In this document: piece by piece, positions 37,529 to 45,398 of the stretch
Layout: each line of letters starts with the position of its first letter
Position numbering within the stretch: position 1 is the stretch's first letter
Source: Paraburkholderia fungorum
GTDB lineage: Bacteria; Pseudomonadota; Gammaproteobacteria; Burkholderiales; Burkholderiaceae
DNA: 64,000 bases
Direction of reading: 5' to 3'
Assembly: GCF_902833645.1 (NCBI RefSeq)
Contig: NZ_CADFGE010000002.1
Location: 65,158 to 129,157 of the forward strand
The notes under the pieces: generated by a model
The model's input: the letters and a program-made list of their open reading frames with translations, nothing else
Databases searched by the model: none
What the model was told of the DNA's origin: nothing
Program-made: the position numbers and the translations under genes

Positions 37529-38719
37529 CTACTGAAGATTCGCCAAGGTGCGCTGCGAGTATAGATCGCGCGCGAGGGCAAGCAACCCGCGGTCGCTGCC
37601 GCGCGCGCCGATGAGCGACAGCGCAAGCGGACGGTCGATTTCGTCGGTGAAGGGGAGCGTGATTTGCGGCAGGCCGCCAATCGCCGCGATCGAGTTCATC
37701 GTGAGCGCATCGTCATAGAAGCGGCCGATTGCGGCGCCCGATACGTCTTTCGGCAACAGCGCAACGGGCGTGGTCGGCATGAGCAGCACGGCATCGGGCG
37801 CTAACATCGCGTCGAGCACGCGGCGTAGTTCGTATTGCACGGCGCGCCATTGCACAGCCCGCTTTCGATCGAGCGTCTCCAGCCGCGCAAAGCGGGCCGC
37901 AATGGAGGGGCCGAAACGCGGCCGCGCCGAACGGATCCAGTCGCCGAGCGAGGCGTCGATTTCAAGGTCCTGTACGGCCTGATAACACGCGAGCCAACTC
38001 GCCTCGTTCCCCGCGAACAGCTCGAGCGACGTGTGCGCGCCTAACGATTCAGCTAGCGCGTCAAGGCGTAAAGCATCGTCGGGCTCGTTGCGCGCACGCG
38101 CGGCGAACGCCTCGGCGATACGAACCAGGCGCGTCGGCTGCCCGGACGGGAAAGCAGACGGAGGCGCTTGCGGCAGCAGTATGTCACCCACCGCGGCAAG
38201 CACATCGATTGATCGCGCGAACCAGCCGACCGTGTCGAAACATGGCGCGAACGGCAACACACCCTCAAGCGAAATCGCATCGTGACTCGGTCGCATGCCC
38301 GACAATCCGCAGAACGCAGCGGGAACGCGCACCGAGCCGCCGGTATCGGTGCCTAACGCAAAGTCCACCTCACCGCCGGCCACTGCCGACGCGGAGCCGC
38401 TCGACGAGCCGCCCGGCAACGCATGCGGCCAACGCGGATTGAGCGGCGTGCCGTCATGATGGTTCGCGCCTTCCAGGCTATAGGCGAGTTCGTCGGTAAT
38501 CGTCTTGCCGTCGAGCGTCGCGCCGGCCGCCAGCAGCGCGTCGACACAAGGCGCATGACAACGCGCCGGCTCGTGGCTTCGCCGCCAATCGGGATTGCCG
38601 CCACCTGTCGTCACGCCCGCGACGTCGATCAGGTCCTTCACCGCAAAGCGCAGACCGTCGAGTGGCCCGGTCGCCGTCGCAGCCACCCGTACGCGAGGGC
38701 CAGGGATAAATGCACTCAT
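37529..38719 (-). CDS. Amidase-signature hydrolase
   Basis: 396-residue amidase-signature enzyme with the complete Ser-cisSer-Lys triad: Lys28 (FAVKDLID), Ser105 (PGGSSSGSA) and Ser129 (GTDTGGSVRVP). It is shorter than AtzE-type biuret/carboxybiuret enzymes and lacks an AtzF C-terminal domain. The start at 38717-38719 overlaps the stop of the upstream cysteine hydrolase by 4 bp, so translation is coupled. In this operon it probably acts on an amide product of the neighbouring hydrolases; the substrate is not known. Confidence 0.87.
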   Translation of the reverse strand: MSAFIPGPRVRVAATATGPLDGLRFAVKDLIDVAGVTTGGGNPDWRRSHEPARCHAPCVDALLAAGATLDGKTITDELAYSLEGANHHDGTPLNPRWPHALPGGSSSGSASAVAGGEVDFALGTDTGGSVRVPAAFCGLSGMRPSHDAISLEGVLPFAPCFDTVGWFARSIDVLAAVGDILLPQAPPSAFPSGQPTRLVRIAEAFAARARNEPDDALRLDALAESLGAHTSLELFAGNEASWLACYQAVQDLEIDASLGDWIRSARPRFGPSIAARFARLETLDRKRAVQWRAVQYELRRVLDAMLAPDAVLLMPTTPVALLPKDVSGAAIGRFYDDALTMNSIAAIGGLPQITLPFTDEIDRPLALSLIGARGSDRGLLALARDLYSQRTLANLQ

Positions 38720-39516
38720 GCGGCTTCCGCCAGGGCATCGACGATACGCGTCGAATCGGTGACGAAGCCAAAGCACTTCTTCACGTTCCAGACGGTGGCC
38801 TCCGTGCAGAACGCCGGCGACGACGTCGCGCAGCAGTCTTCCACCAGCACGCAGCCATAGCCGAGAAAGTTGGCGTCAGTCAGCGAATGCAGCACGCACT
38901 GATCGGTGTTCACACCCGCGAACATCACCGTGCGAATGCCGAGATTGCGCAGGATGCTGTCGAGCGGCGTGTCCCAGAAACCGCTGATGCGGTACTTGTC
39001 CACGCAGATGTCCTCGGGCAGGGGCTTGAGTTCGTCGACTACCGCGGCCGCCCAGGAATCCTTTTCAAGCACATGCGCGCCGTTGCTCGCGAGCGGTTCG
39101 CCGAGGCCCGTGCCGGTTCCGGTCGGTTTATATAGATGCAACTGGTTCGGCGGCATGTTGGCGAGGTCGGGCCGGTTTCCCCAGTTGACCCAGATAACCG
39201 GCACGCCGCGGTCACGCAGCGCCGGCAGCAGGCGCTGCAATGGTGCAATCGGTGCGCGGTCAACCTCGAAATCTCCCCCAATCTGGGCAACCCACCCTCC
39301 GTTGGTGCAGAAATCATTCTGCATGTCGATCACGACGATCGCCGTGCTACGCAGGTCGATGCGCACATTTTGCGGTTCGCACGACAGTGTCGCGACGATT
39401 GGTTCGGGCAGAGGTAACGACATGTCGACCAGTTTCTCGCTGGCACTCCAGCGATAGCGGCCGTCGCGGCCCAGCTGGCCGGAAACGCTTGTGCCATATG
39501 CGTCGTGCTGTTTCAT
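38716..39516 (-). CDS. Isochorismatase-fold cysteine hydrolase (RutB-like)
   Basis: 266-residue cysteine amidohydrolase with the full triad Asp64 (VVIDMQNDF), Lys174 (ICVDKYRISGFWDTPLDS) and Cys207 (GVNTDQCVLH). The WDTPLDSILRNLGI segment resembles ureidoacrylate hydrolase RutB, but the sequence diverges elsewhere. The start at 39514-39516 is chosen because it follows a purine-rich site and gives the usual N-terminal extension. It is the first gene of the leftward three-gene operon and diverges from a BMP-type importer, which may bring in the substrate, perhaps a ureide or carbamoyl amide. Confidence 0.85.
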   Translation of the reverse strand: MKQHDAYGTSVSGQLGRDGRYRWSASEKLVDMSLPLPEPIVATLSCEPQNVRIDLRSTAIVVIDMQNDFCTNGGWVAQIGGDFEVDRAPIAPLQRLLPALRDRGVPVIWVNWGNRPDLANMPPNQLHLYKPTGTGTGLGEPLASNGAHVLEKDSWAAAVVDELKPLPEDICVDKYRISGFWDTPLDSILRNLGIRTVMFAGVNTDQCVLHSLTDANFLGYGCVLVEDCCATSSPAFCTEATVWNVKKCFGFVTDSTRIVDALAEAA

Positions 39517-39724
39517 CGGAGGTTCTCCATCGTGTCTGAATCGCCATAAAAAGGGTGCTGCCAGAACCTTGCCGCACGGTGCGGCTGCGCTGAACAATCC
39601 GCTGTTTCGAGCAGATCGGAACGAAGTCCGGCGCCGCTCAAAAGCACGGCATGGCATCGAAGTTGCATCTGTTTCGTTCATGAATAACCTACTTACCGAA
39701 ACCAAACGCAAGAGGAATGCCAGA

Positions 39725-40702
39725 ATGTCGATCAGCAGATTCAAAACCCTCGCCACCTGCGTCGTGGCGCTCGCCGTATCCACCACCGCGGTTCATGCCT
39801 TCGCTGCCGATCCGTTACGGGTCGGCGTGCTGATTCCCGGCTCGAAATCGGACAAGGGCTGGATGGAGTCCGGCTATGACGGGCTCGTTGCCGCGCAGAA
39901 GGAACTGGGTCCGAAGCTCAAGACGCAGATGATCGAAAACATCAATTACGCCGACATGGAGCAGGCGCTGACCAACCTCGCGTCGAAGAACCAGTTGGTG
40001 ATCGGCGTGGGCGGGCAGACCCAGGCGTCGGTGCTGAAGATCGCCAGGCGCTTCCCCAATGTGAAGTTCGCGATCGTCGGCGGCAACAAGGGGCAGGACA
40101 TGCCGCCGAACGTGGCCGGCTATGACGTCAAGCAGGCGGAAATCGCATACGTCGCCGGCGCGGCCGCGGCGATGCTGTCGAAGAACGGCGCGGTCAGCTA
40201 CGTGGGCGGCATGGAGATTCCGTCAATCGTCAACGCCGGCAAGGAGTTCGGCAACGGCGCGCGCTCGATCAATCCGAAGATCAAGTACTTCGAGAGCTAC
40301 ACGGGCGATTTCGATAACGTCTCGAAGGCGAAGGAAGCGACACTCGCGGCCATCTCCCAGGGCGCGGACGTTCACTATCACATCCTCAATCTCGGCTTGC
40401 GCGGCATGGAGCAGGCAGCCAACGAAAAGCACACACATGTGATCGGCAGCTACACCGACCGCTGCGGCACGGACCCGCTGTATATCGCGTATTCGATTAC
40501 CGGCGTCGGCTATCAGGTTCAGTATGCAATCGACCAGATGGCGGCTGGCACGTGGCAACCGGGCTATAAGGCGTTCGGCCTGGCAATGGGGCCGAAAGCG
40601 TCGGGCATGGTGGTTTGCAAACCGACGCCGGAGATGTCGACGAAGATCAGGCAGATCGAACAGGACATCGAGAGCGGCAAGATCAAGGTCTCGGAAGGCT
40701 GA
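39725..40702 (+). CDS. BMP-family ABC substrate-binding protein 1
   Basis: 325-residue periplasmic binding protein of the BMP/PnrA class, which bind nucleosides and related ring compounds. The signal peptide MSISRFKTLATCVVALAVST ends near AFA-AD; GVLIPGSKSDKGWMESGYDG follows as in the family, and TDRCGTDPLYIAYSI lies near the C-terminus. ATG 39725 with agagg upstream is preferred over the long upstream frame. First gene of a four-gene importer operon, divergent from the cysteine hydrolase. The ligand is probably a purine- or ureide-like molecule. Confidence 0.88.
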   Translation: MSISRFKTLATCVVALAVSTTAVHAFAADPLRVGVLIPGSKSDKGWMESGYDGLVAAQKELGPKLKTQMIENINYADMEQALTNLASKNQLVIGVGGQTQASVLKIARRFPNVKFAIVGGNKGQDMPPNVAGYDVKQAEIAYVAGAAAAMLSKNGAVSYVGGMEIPSIVNAGKEFGNGARSINPKIKYFESYTGDFDNVSKAKEATLAAISQGADVHYHILNLGLRGMEQAANEKHTHVIGSYTDRCGTDPLYIAYSITGVGYQVQYAIDQMAAGTWQPGYKAFGLAMGPKASGMVVCKPTPEMSTKIRQIEQDIESGKIKVSEG

Positions 40703-40703
40703 G

Positions 40704-42356
40704 ATGGACGTCACTCCAGCTTCTGCCGCTCGCGCAACGGCGTTGGCCGGTGAGGGCGCCACGGCCCACGCGAGTCACGACGCGCCGCGCACCGCGGTCC
40801 TGCGCATGGACGGCATCGACAAGCGCTTCGGCCAGTTTCAGGCGCTGAGCGACGTCTCGCTCGAACTCTTCGCGGGCGAAGTGCATTGCCTGCTGGGCGA
40901 GAACGGCGCCGGCAAATCGACACTGTGCAATGTGGTGTTCGGCGTGCATCAGCCCGATGCGGGCTCCATGTGGTTGGACGGCGCGCCGTATCGGCCTCAC
41001 AGTCCGCGCGACGCCCTTGCGCACGGCATCGCGATGGTGCATCAGCATTTCAGTCTCGTCGAAGACGTGAGCGTGCTCGACAACCTGCTGCTCGGCCAGG
41101 TCCGCGGCTGGCTCGACCGCAAACGCGAGGCGCAACGGGTGCGCGCGCTGGTGGCGGATCTGGGTCTGGCACTCGATCCCGATGCGCGGGTCGCGGATCT
41201 GTCGGTCGGCGAAAAACAGCGCGTCGAGATCGTCAAGTGTCTGATCCGTGAGCCTCGGCTTCTCGTGCTGGACGAGCCGACCGCCGTGCTGCTGCCGGCT
41301 GAAATCGATGCGTTGCTCGACACCTGTGCGCGGGTTGTCGCGCGCGGTTGCGCGGTTGTACTGGTGACGCACAAGCTGGCGGAGATCCGTCGAATCGCAA
41401 GCCGTGCGACGGTGCTGCAAAGTGGCCGGGTGGTCGCCCGTTCGAGCACGCCGTCAGCCGATGTCGATACGCTCGTGCGGGCCATGATTCAACGGCCGGG
41501 GACTGAGGAACACGGCACTGGGCACAGCGCGAATCAAACTGCGAGCCCCGCGCCGCTGAAAAGCCGCAGCGCGTCACCCTACGGCCGGCCGCTCGCCGAT
41601 GAAGCCTTGCAGATCGACGGTCTTACGGTGCGCGATGCCAGCGGCGTCACGCGCCTTGAAGACTGCACGCTGGTGGTCAACCGCAGCGAGATCGTCGGCA
41701 TCGCCGGCGTGGAGGGCAATGGTCAGAGCGAACTCGGTGCGGTGCTGGCCGGCTTGCAGCGCGCGAGTGCCGGGCGCTTTTTCGTGCAGGGCAAAGATTG
41801 CACACAGGCTGCGCCGCAGACGTTGACGAAGGCGGGTGTCGGCGTGGTGCCGGAGGACCGGCACGCGGTTGGTTGTGTGCCCGACATGAGTCTGACGGAA
41901 AACCTCTTTCTCAACCGCCTCGACGATTACACGCGACGCGGCTTCATGCGCCGGCGCGCGATGCGGCGCGACGCCCGCGCGCTGATGCAGCGTTTCGATG
42001 TGCGTGCCGCGAGTCCCGATGTCGCGTTTCGCGGCCTGTCGGGCGGCAATCAGCAAAAAGCGGTGCTGGCGCGCGAGCTCACGCTCGAAGGGCTCGCCGT
42101 GCTGGTGGCGGCGCAGCCCACGCGAGGCCTCGACGTCGGAGCGGTCGCGGCGGTGTATGAGCACATTCGCGCCGCGCGCGACCGGGGCGTGGGCGTGTTA
42201 CTGATCTCGTCCGAACTCGACGAGCTGATGGCGGTGGCCGACCGCGTCCTCGTCATGTATCGCGGCCGCATCATGGGCACCTGCGTGCCGGATGCGTCGC
42301 AAGTCAATCTTCAACGCGAGCGCATTGGCGCATGGATGGCAGGCCAGACAGCATGA
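40704..42356 (+). CDS. BMP-type ABC importer ATPase 1 (dual ABC)
   Basis: 550-residue protein with two fused nucleotide-binding domains. Domain 1 has Walker [10 protein letters not shown], signature LSVGEKQRVEI and Walker B LLVLDEPTAV. Domain 2 has the substituted Walker A GVEGNGQSELG, signature LSGGNQQKAVLAREL and AAQPTRGLDVG. The atypical second Walker A is normal for this RbsA/BMP-like group. The start is 1 bp beyond the binding-protein stop, and the end overlaps the next permease by 4 bp. About 30 N-terminal residues precede domain 1. Confidence 0.92.
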   Translation: MDVTPASAARATALAGEGATAHASHDAPRTAVLRMDGIDKRFGQFQALSDVSLELFAGEVHCLLGENGAGKSTLCNVVFGVHQPDAGSMWLDGAPYRPHSPRDALAHGIAMVHQHFSLVEDVSVLDNLLLGQVRGWLDRKREAQRVRALVADLGLALDPDARVADLSVGEKQRVEIVKCLIREPRLLVLDEPTAVLLPAEIDALLDTCARVVARGCAVVLVTHKLAEIRRIASRATVLQSGRVVARSSTPSADVDTLVRAMIQRPGTEEHGTGHSANQTASPAPLKSRSASPYGRPLADEALQIDGLTVRDASGVTRLEDCTLVVNRSEIVGIAGVEGNGQSELGAVLAGLQRASAGRFFVQGKDCTQAAPQTLTKAGVGVVPEDRHAVGCVPDMSLTENLFLNRLDDYTRRGFMRRRAMRRDARALMQRFDVRAASPDVAFRGLSGGNQQKAVLARELTLEGLAVLVAAQPTRGLDVGAVAAVYEHIRAARDRGVGVLLISSELDELMAVADRVLVMYRGRIMGTCVPDASQVNLQRERIGAWMAGQTA

Positions 42357-43471
42357 CTCCCACGACCTCTTCAACCTCTTCAACCTCGTCGACTTCTTTG
42401 TCTCTGGTCTCATGGCACGGTTCGCGGCGCGTGCGAACCGCGGCCGTGCTGGGAGGTGCCGCGCTCTTCGCGGTTGCAGCGGCGCTCGCGCTGATCGCAA
42501 TCGTTCACGTGCCGCTCGGCGACGCGCTCGCCGCTTTCGCCGACGGCGCGTGGGGCTCGCCTTACGCGATCGGCGCATCGATCAATCGCAGCCTCGTGTT
42601 CGCGCTGGTCGGCAGCGGCTTCGTGCTGGCGAACCGCGCGCAGCTGACTAACGTCGGCGGTGAAGGGCAGATCGCGATGGGTGGCATCGCCGCCACTGCG
42701 GTCAGCCTCTATGGGCACGTCGCGCACTTGCCGCTCGGCATGTCGTTCATCATGCCGATGCTGGCGGCCGCGCTGGCCGGCGCGGCATGGGGCGCGATTC
42801 CGGGCTGGCTGAAAGCGCGCGCCGGCACCAGCGAGGTGATCAGCACCTTGCTGCTGACGTTCATTGCGGTGTGGTTTCTCTACTGGTGCGTGCAATCCGA
42901 AGCGCTGCTGCGCCAGCCGATGACCAACGCAGCCACGCTGCCCGAGTCGCTGGATATTCCCGACTCGACCAAACTTCCGCTGCTGTCGAGTGCAAGCTCC
43001 ACGGGGCTGCATATCGGTTTGCCGATCACGCTCGTGCTGTGCATCGTAGTGGCGCTGGTGCTGGTGTATAGCCGCTTCGGCATGTATCTGCGCGCGGTCG
43101 GCCTGAACGCACTGGCGGCGCGCCGCGCCGGCATGCCGATCACGTCGACCATCGTCGGCGCGCTGGCATTGGCCGGTGCGCTCGGCGGTCTCGCTGGCGC
43201 ACTGATGCTGCAAGGCGATCAATATTCGCTGAAAGCCGGCTTCTCGTCGGGCTATGGTTTTGACGGTCTCGTGGTCGGCTTGCTCGCGCGCGGCTCGATA
43301 ACCGGCGTGTGCGCGGCGGCGTTGCTGTTCGGCTTTCTGCGCTCGGGCGGCATCAATATGGAAATGGTCGCATCCGTGCCGTCCGCGCTGGTGCTGGTGG
43401 TGCAGGGCGTCGTGATCGTCGCGCTGGCCGGCGGATCGCTGTGGCTCGAGCCGCAAGGAGCACGTCGATGA
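42353..43471 (+). CDS. BMP-type ABC importer permease 1A
   Basis: 372-residue inner-membrane permease of the BPD_transp_2 (LivH/RbsC-like) family, with about nine hydrophobic helices and the conserved ANRAQLTNVGGEGQIAMGGI and LKARAGTSEVISTLLLTF segments. The N-terminus carries a Thr-Ser-rich tract (TPTTSSTSSTSSTSLS) encoded by a short repeat of ctcttcaac. It overlaps the ATPase gene by 4 bp and the second permease by 4 bp, so the four subunits are made together. Confidence 0.9.
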   Translation: MTPTTSSTSSTSSTSLSLVSWHGSRRVRTAAVLGGAALFAVAAALALIAIVHVPLGDALAAFADGAWGSPYAIGASINRSLVFALVGSGFVLANRAQLTNVGGEGQIAMGGIAATAVSLYGHVAHLPLGMSFIMPMLAAALAGAAWGAIPGWLKARAGTSEVISTLLLTFIAVWFLYWCVQSEALLRQPMTNAATLPESLDIPDSTKLPLLSSASSTGLHIGLPITLVLCIVVALVLVYSRFGMYLRAVGLNALAARRAGMPITSTIVGALALAGALGGLAGALMLQGDQYSLKAGFSSGYGFDGLVVGLLARGSITGVCAAALLFGFLRSGGINMEMVASVPSALVLVVQGVVIVALAGGSLWLEPQGARR

Positions 43472-44385
43472 ACGCGGAATTCGTAGCGGTTTTCGTCGGC
43501 TCCTCGATCCGGTTTGCCGCCCCGCTGATGCTGGCTTCGACCGGTGAACTGATCAGCGAACGGGCCGGCGTGCTCAACATGAGCGTGGAAGGCATGATGC
43601 TGTCGGGCGCATTTCTCGGCGCGGCGGGCGCATGGGCGACCGGCAATGCGGCGCTGGGTCTGGCGATCGGCATGCTCGGCGTGCTGCCGATCGCTTTGCT
43701 GCAAGCGTTCCTGAGCGTGACGTTGCGCGCCAATCAGATCGTCACGGGCATCGGCATCAACATCCTGGCGCTCGGCGCGACGACGCTCGCTTATCGCGAA
43801 CTGTTCGGCGAACGCTCGAGCGCGGTGATTCCCGGCCTCGCGCGCTGGTCGCCGCCCGGTTTAGGTGCGATTCCGGTGATCGGCGAGCCCGTGTTCCATC
43901 AGGTGTGGCTCGTCTATCTCGGCCTCGCGATTCTGCTGGCAACCTCGCTCGTGATGCGGCGGACCGCGCTCGGTGTGGCGCTGCATGCGGTGGGCGCCGC
44001 GCCGAGGTCGGTCGATCAGTCGGGGCTGTCGGTGACACGGCTGCGTTATGGCGCCGTGCTGTTTTCAGGCGTTATGTCGGGTGCTGCGGGTTGTTTCATT
44101 TCGATCGGCGACATTCACACCTTCACCGAAGGGATGACTGGTGGCGCTGGCTACCTCGCAATCGCGGCGATCATCTTCGGCAACTGGAAGATCGGCCGCA
44201 CAGTCGGTGCGTGTTTGCTGTTCGGCGCCGCGAGCGCGTTGCAGTTTCAGTTGCCCTTGATCGGTGTGCATGTGCCGACCGCGCTGCTGGCGATGCTGCC
44301 TTATCTGCTTGCGCTGATCGCGGTGGCGGGGCTGATCGGCCGGCAAACCGCGCCGCTTGCGCTAACCCAGCCGTTCCGGCGCTGA
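43468..44385 (+). CDS. BMP-type ABC importer permease 1B
   Basis: 305-residue second permease with about eight to ten helices, including the conserved ASTGELISERAGVLNMSVEG near the start and TLRANQIVTGIGINILALG. It pairs with permease 1A to form the channel. ATG 43468 overlaps the upstream stop by 4 bp. It ends the importer operon; a TetR gene starts 84 bp later. Confidence 0.9.
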   Translation: MNAEFVAVFVGSSIRFAAPLMLASTGELISERAGVLNMSVEGMMLSGAFLGAAGAWATGNAALGLAIGMLGVLPIALLQAFLSVTLRANQIVTGIGINILALGATTLAYRELFGERSSAVIPGLARWSPPGLGAIPVIGEPVFHQVWLVYLGLAILLATSLVMRRTALGVALHAVGAAPRSVDQSGLSVTRLRYGAVLFSGVMSGAAGCFISIGDIHTFTEGMTGGAGYLAIAAIIFGNWKIGRTVGACLLFGAASALQFQLPLIGVHVPTALLAMLPYLLALIAVAGLIGRQTAPLALTQPFRR

Positions 44386-44469
44386 CGCCGCGCTTACAAT
44401 CCCGTGAAGTTACGCAACCCTGACGCATCCTCTTGACGCAACCCAGCCACCGCCAGGCTTTTCACCGAT

Positions 44470-45156
44470 ATGAAACGTGCTTCCGCCCGATCGACCTCCG
44501 CTGCATCGGCCATGCCCACGACCCAGCGTCAGAAGCTTGCCGCGGCGACCCGTCAACGCATCTTCAAGATTGCGATCGCCGAGTTTTCCGACAAGGGGCT
44601 AAGCGGCGCGCGCGTGGAGACGATTGCGAGCCGCTCGAAGGTCAACATCCGGATGATTTACCACTACTTCGGCGGCAAGGAGGCGCTTTATCTGGAGGTG
44701 CTCGAGTTCGTGCTGGGGCGCCTGCGGGAAGCCGAACTCAAACTCAAGCTCGATGTCGACCAGATCGAGCCCGTCACGGCCATCGTGCAGCTTTACGATT
44801 TCATCGAGGGGCACTTCGCGACCCATCCCGAACTGTCGAAGCTCCTGTCGTTCGAAAATCTGAACCGCGCCCGGGTGATGAAGCGTTCGAGCGCGATTCC
44901 CGAAATGTCATCGCCGGTGTTGAGCCTGCTGCGTACGGTGATCGCGCGTGGCGAAGACGACGGCTCGTTGCGCAAGGGCATGGACCCGCTTCATCTGTAT
45001 GTCGCTCTGGTGAGTCTGTGTTCGTTTCACAAGTCGAACGCTTTTACGTTGTCGCGAATTTTCAACACCGACATGCTCGCCACGCAGTGGCAGGAAGATC
45101 ACAAGGCGCAGGCACATGAGATGGTGCGCGCGTTTGTCGCTGCTGGTGCGACGTAA
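44470..45156 (+). CDS. TetR-family regulator
   Basis: 228-residue TetR-type regulator. The HTH is GARVETIASRSKVNIRMIYHYFGGKEALYLEVLEF at about 45-80, with a larger C-terminal domain of the RutR-like type. The N-terminal ~20 residues are basic and serine-rich. It lies between the first importer and the allophanate hydrolase gene. The 34-bp palindrome at 45355-45388 is a plausible target, but no direct evidence links them. It may sense pyrimidine- or ureide-like ligands as RutR does; this is inference. Confidence 0.85.
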   Translation: MKRASARSTSAASAMPTTQRQKLAAATRQRIFKIAIAEFSDKGLSGARVETIASRSKVNIRMIYHYFGGKEALYLEVLEFVLGRLREAELKLKLDVDQIEPVTAIVQLYDFIEGHFATHPELSKLLSFENLNRARVMKRSSAIPEMSSPVLSLLRTVIARGEDDGSLRKGMDPLHLYVALVSLCSFHKSNAFTLSRIFNTDMLATQWQEDHKAQAHEMVRAFVAAGAT

Positions 45157-45354
45157 CGCCTGCCGCGCTGTGCGCCAGGTTCGAATGCGGGGCGCAGGAG
45201 CCCCGAGTTGGGGAGCGCTGCACCATGACGCGATGATCGAAGGGCTGCAGCGCGGCCCGTCCGAGGCTCCGGGAAATCGTCGCAAAACCAGGCCGGGTAA
45301 CGCTGACAGCGCGTTAAGCTGAGTCTCGAACCCACTTGGCATAGCGCGTGCTTA

Positions 45355-45388
45355 TTGAGTTCAAACTTGTATTCAAGATTGAACTCAA
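45355..45388. promoter_or_regulatory. 34-bp near-perfect palindrome before allophanate hydrolase
   Basis: Outer arms TTGAGTTCAA (45355-45364) and TTGAACTCAA (45379-45388) and inner arms CTTG/CAAG enclose the loop TATT; a single A-A pair on each side breaks the symmetry. It ends 10 bases before the GTG start and overlaps the aagg ribosome-binding site. It could be a TetR operator or an mRNA hairpin controlling translation. Confidence 0.75.
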
Positions 45389-45398
45389 GGAAAAACCT

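Noticed and set aside
41690..41740. Missing lysine in the second Walker A of the BMP-type ATPases
   Set aside because: A GNGQ-type second Walker A is normal for this dual-domain family, so it is not evidence of decay.
42361..42400. ctcttcaac repeats encoding a Thr-Ser tract in permease 1A
   Set aside because: Unit length is a multiple of three and only two good copies exist, so phase variation is unlikely.
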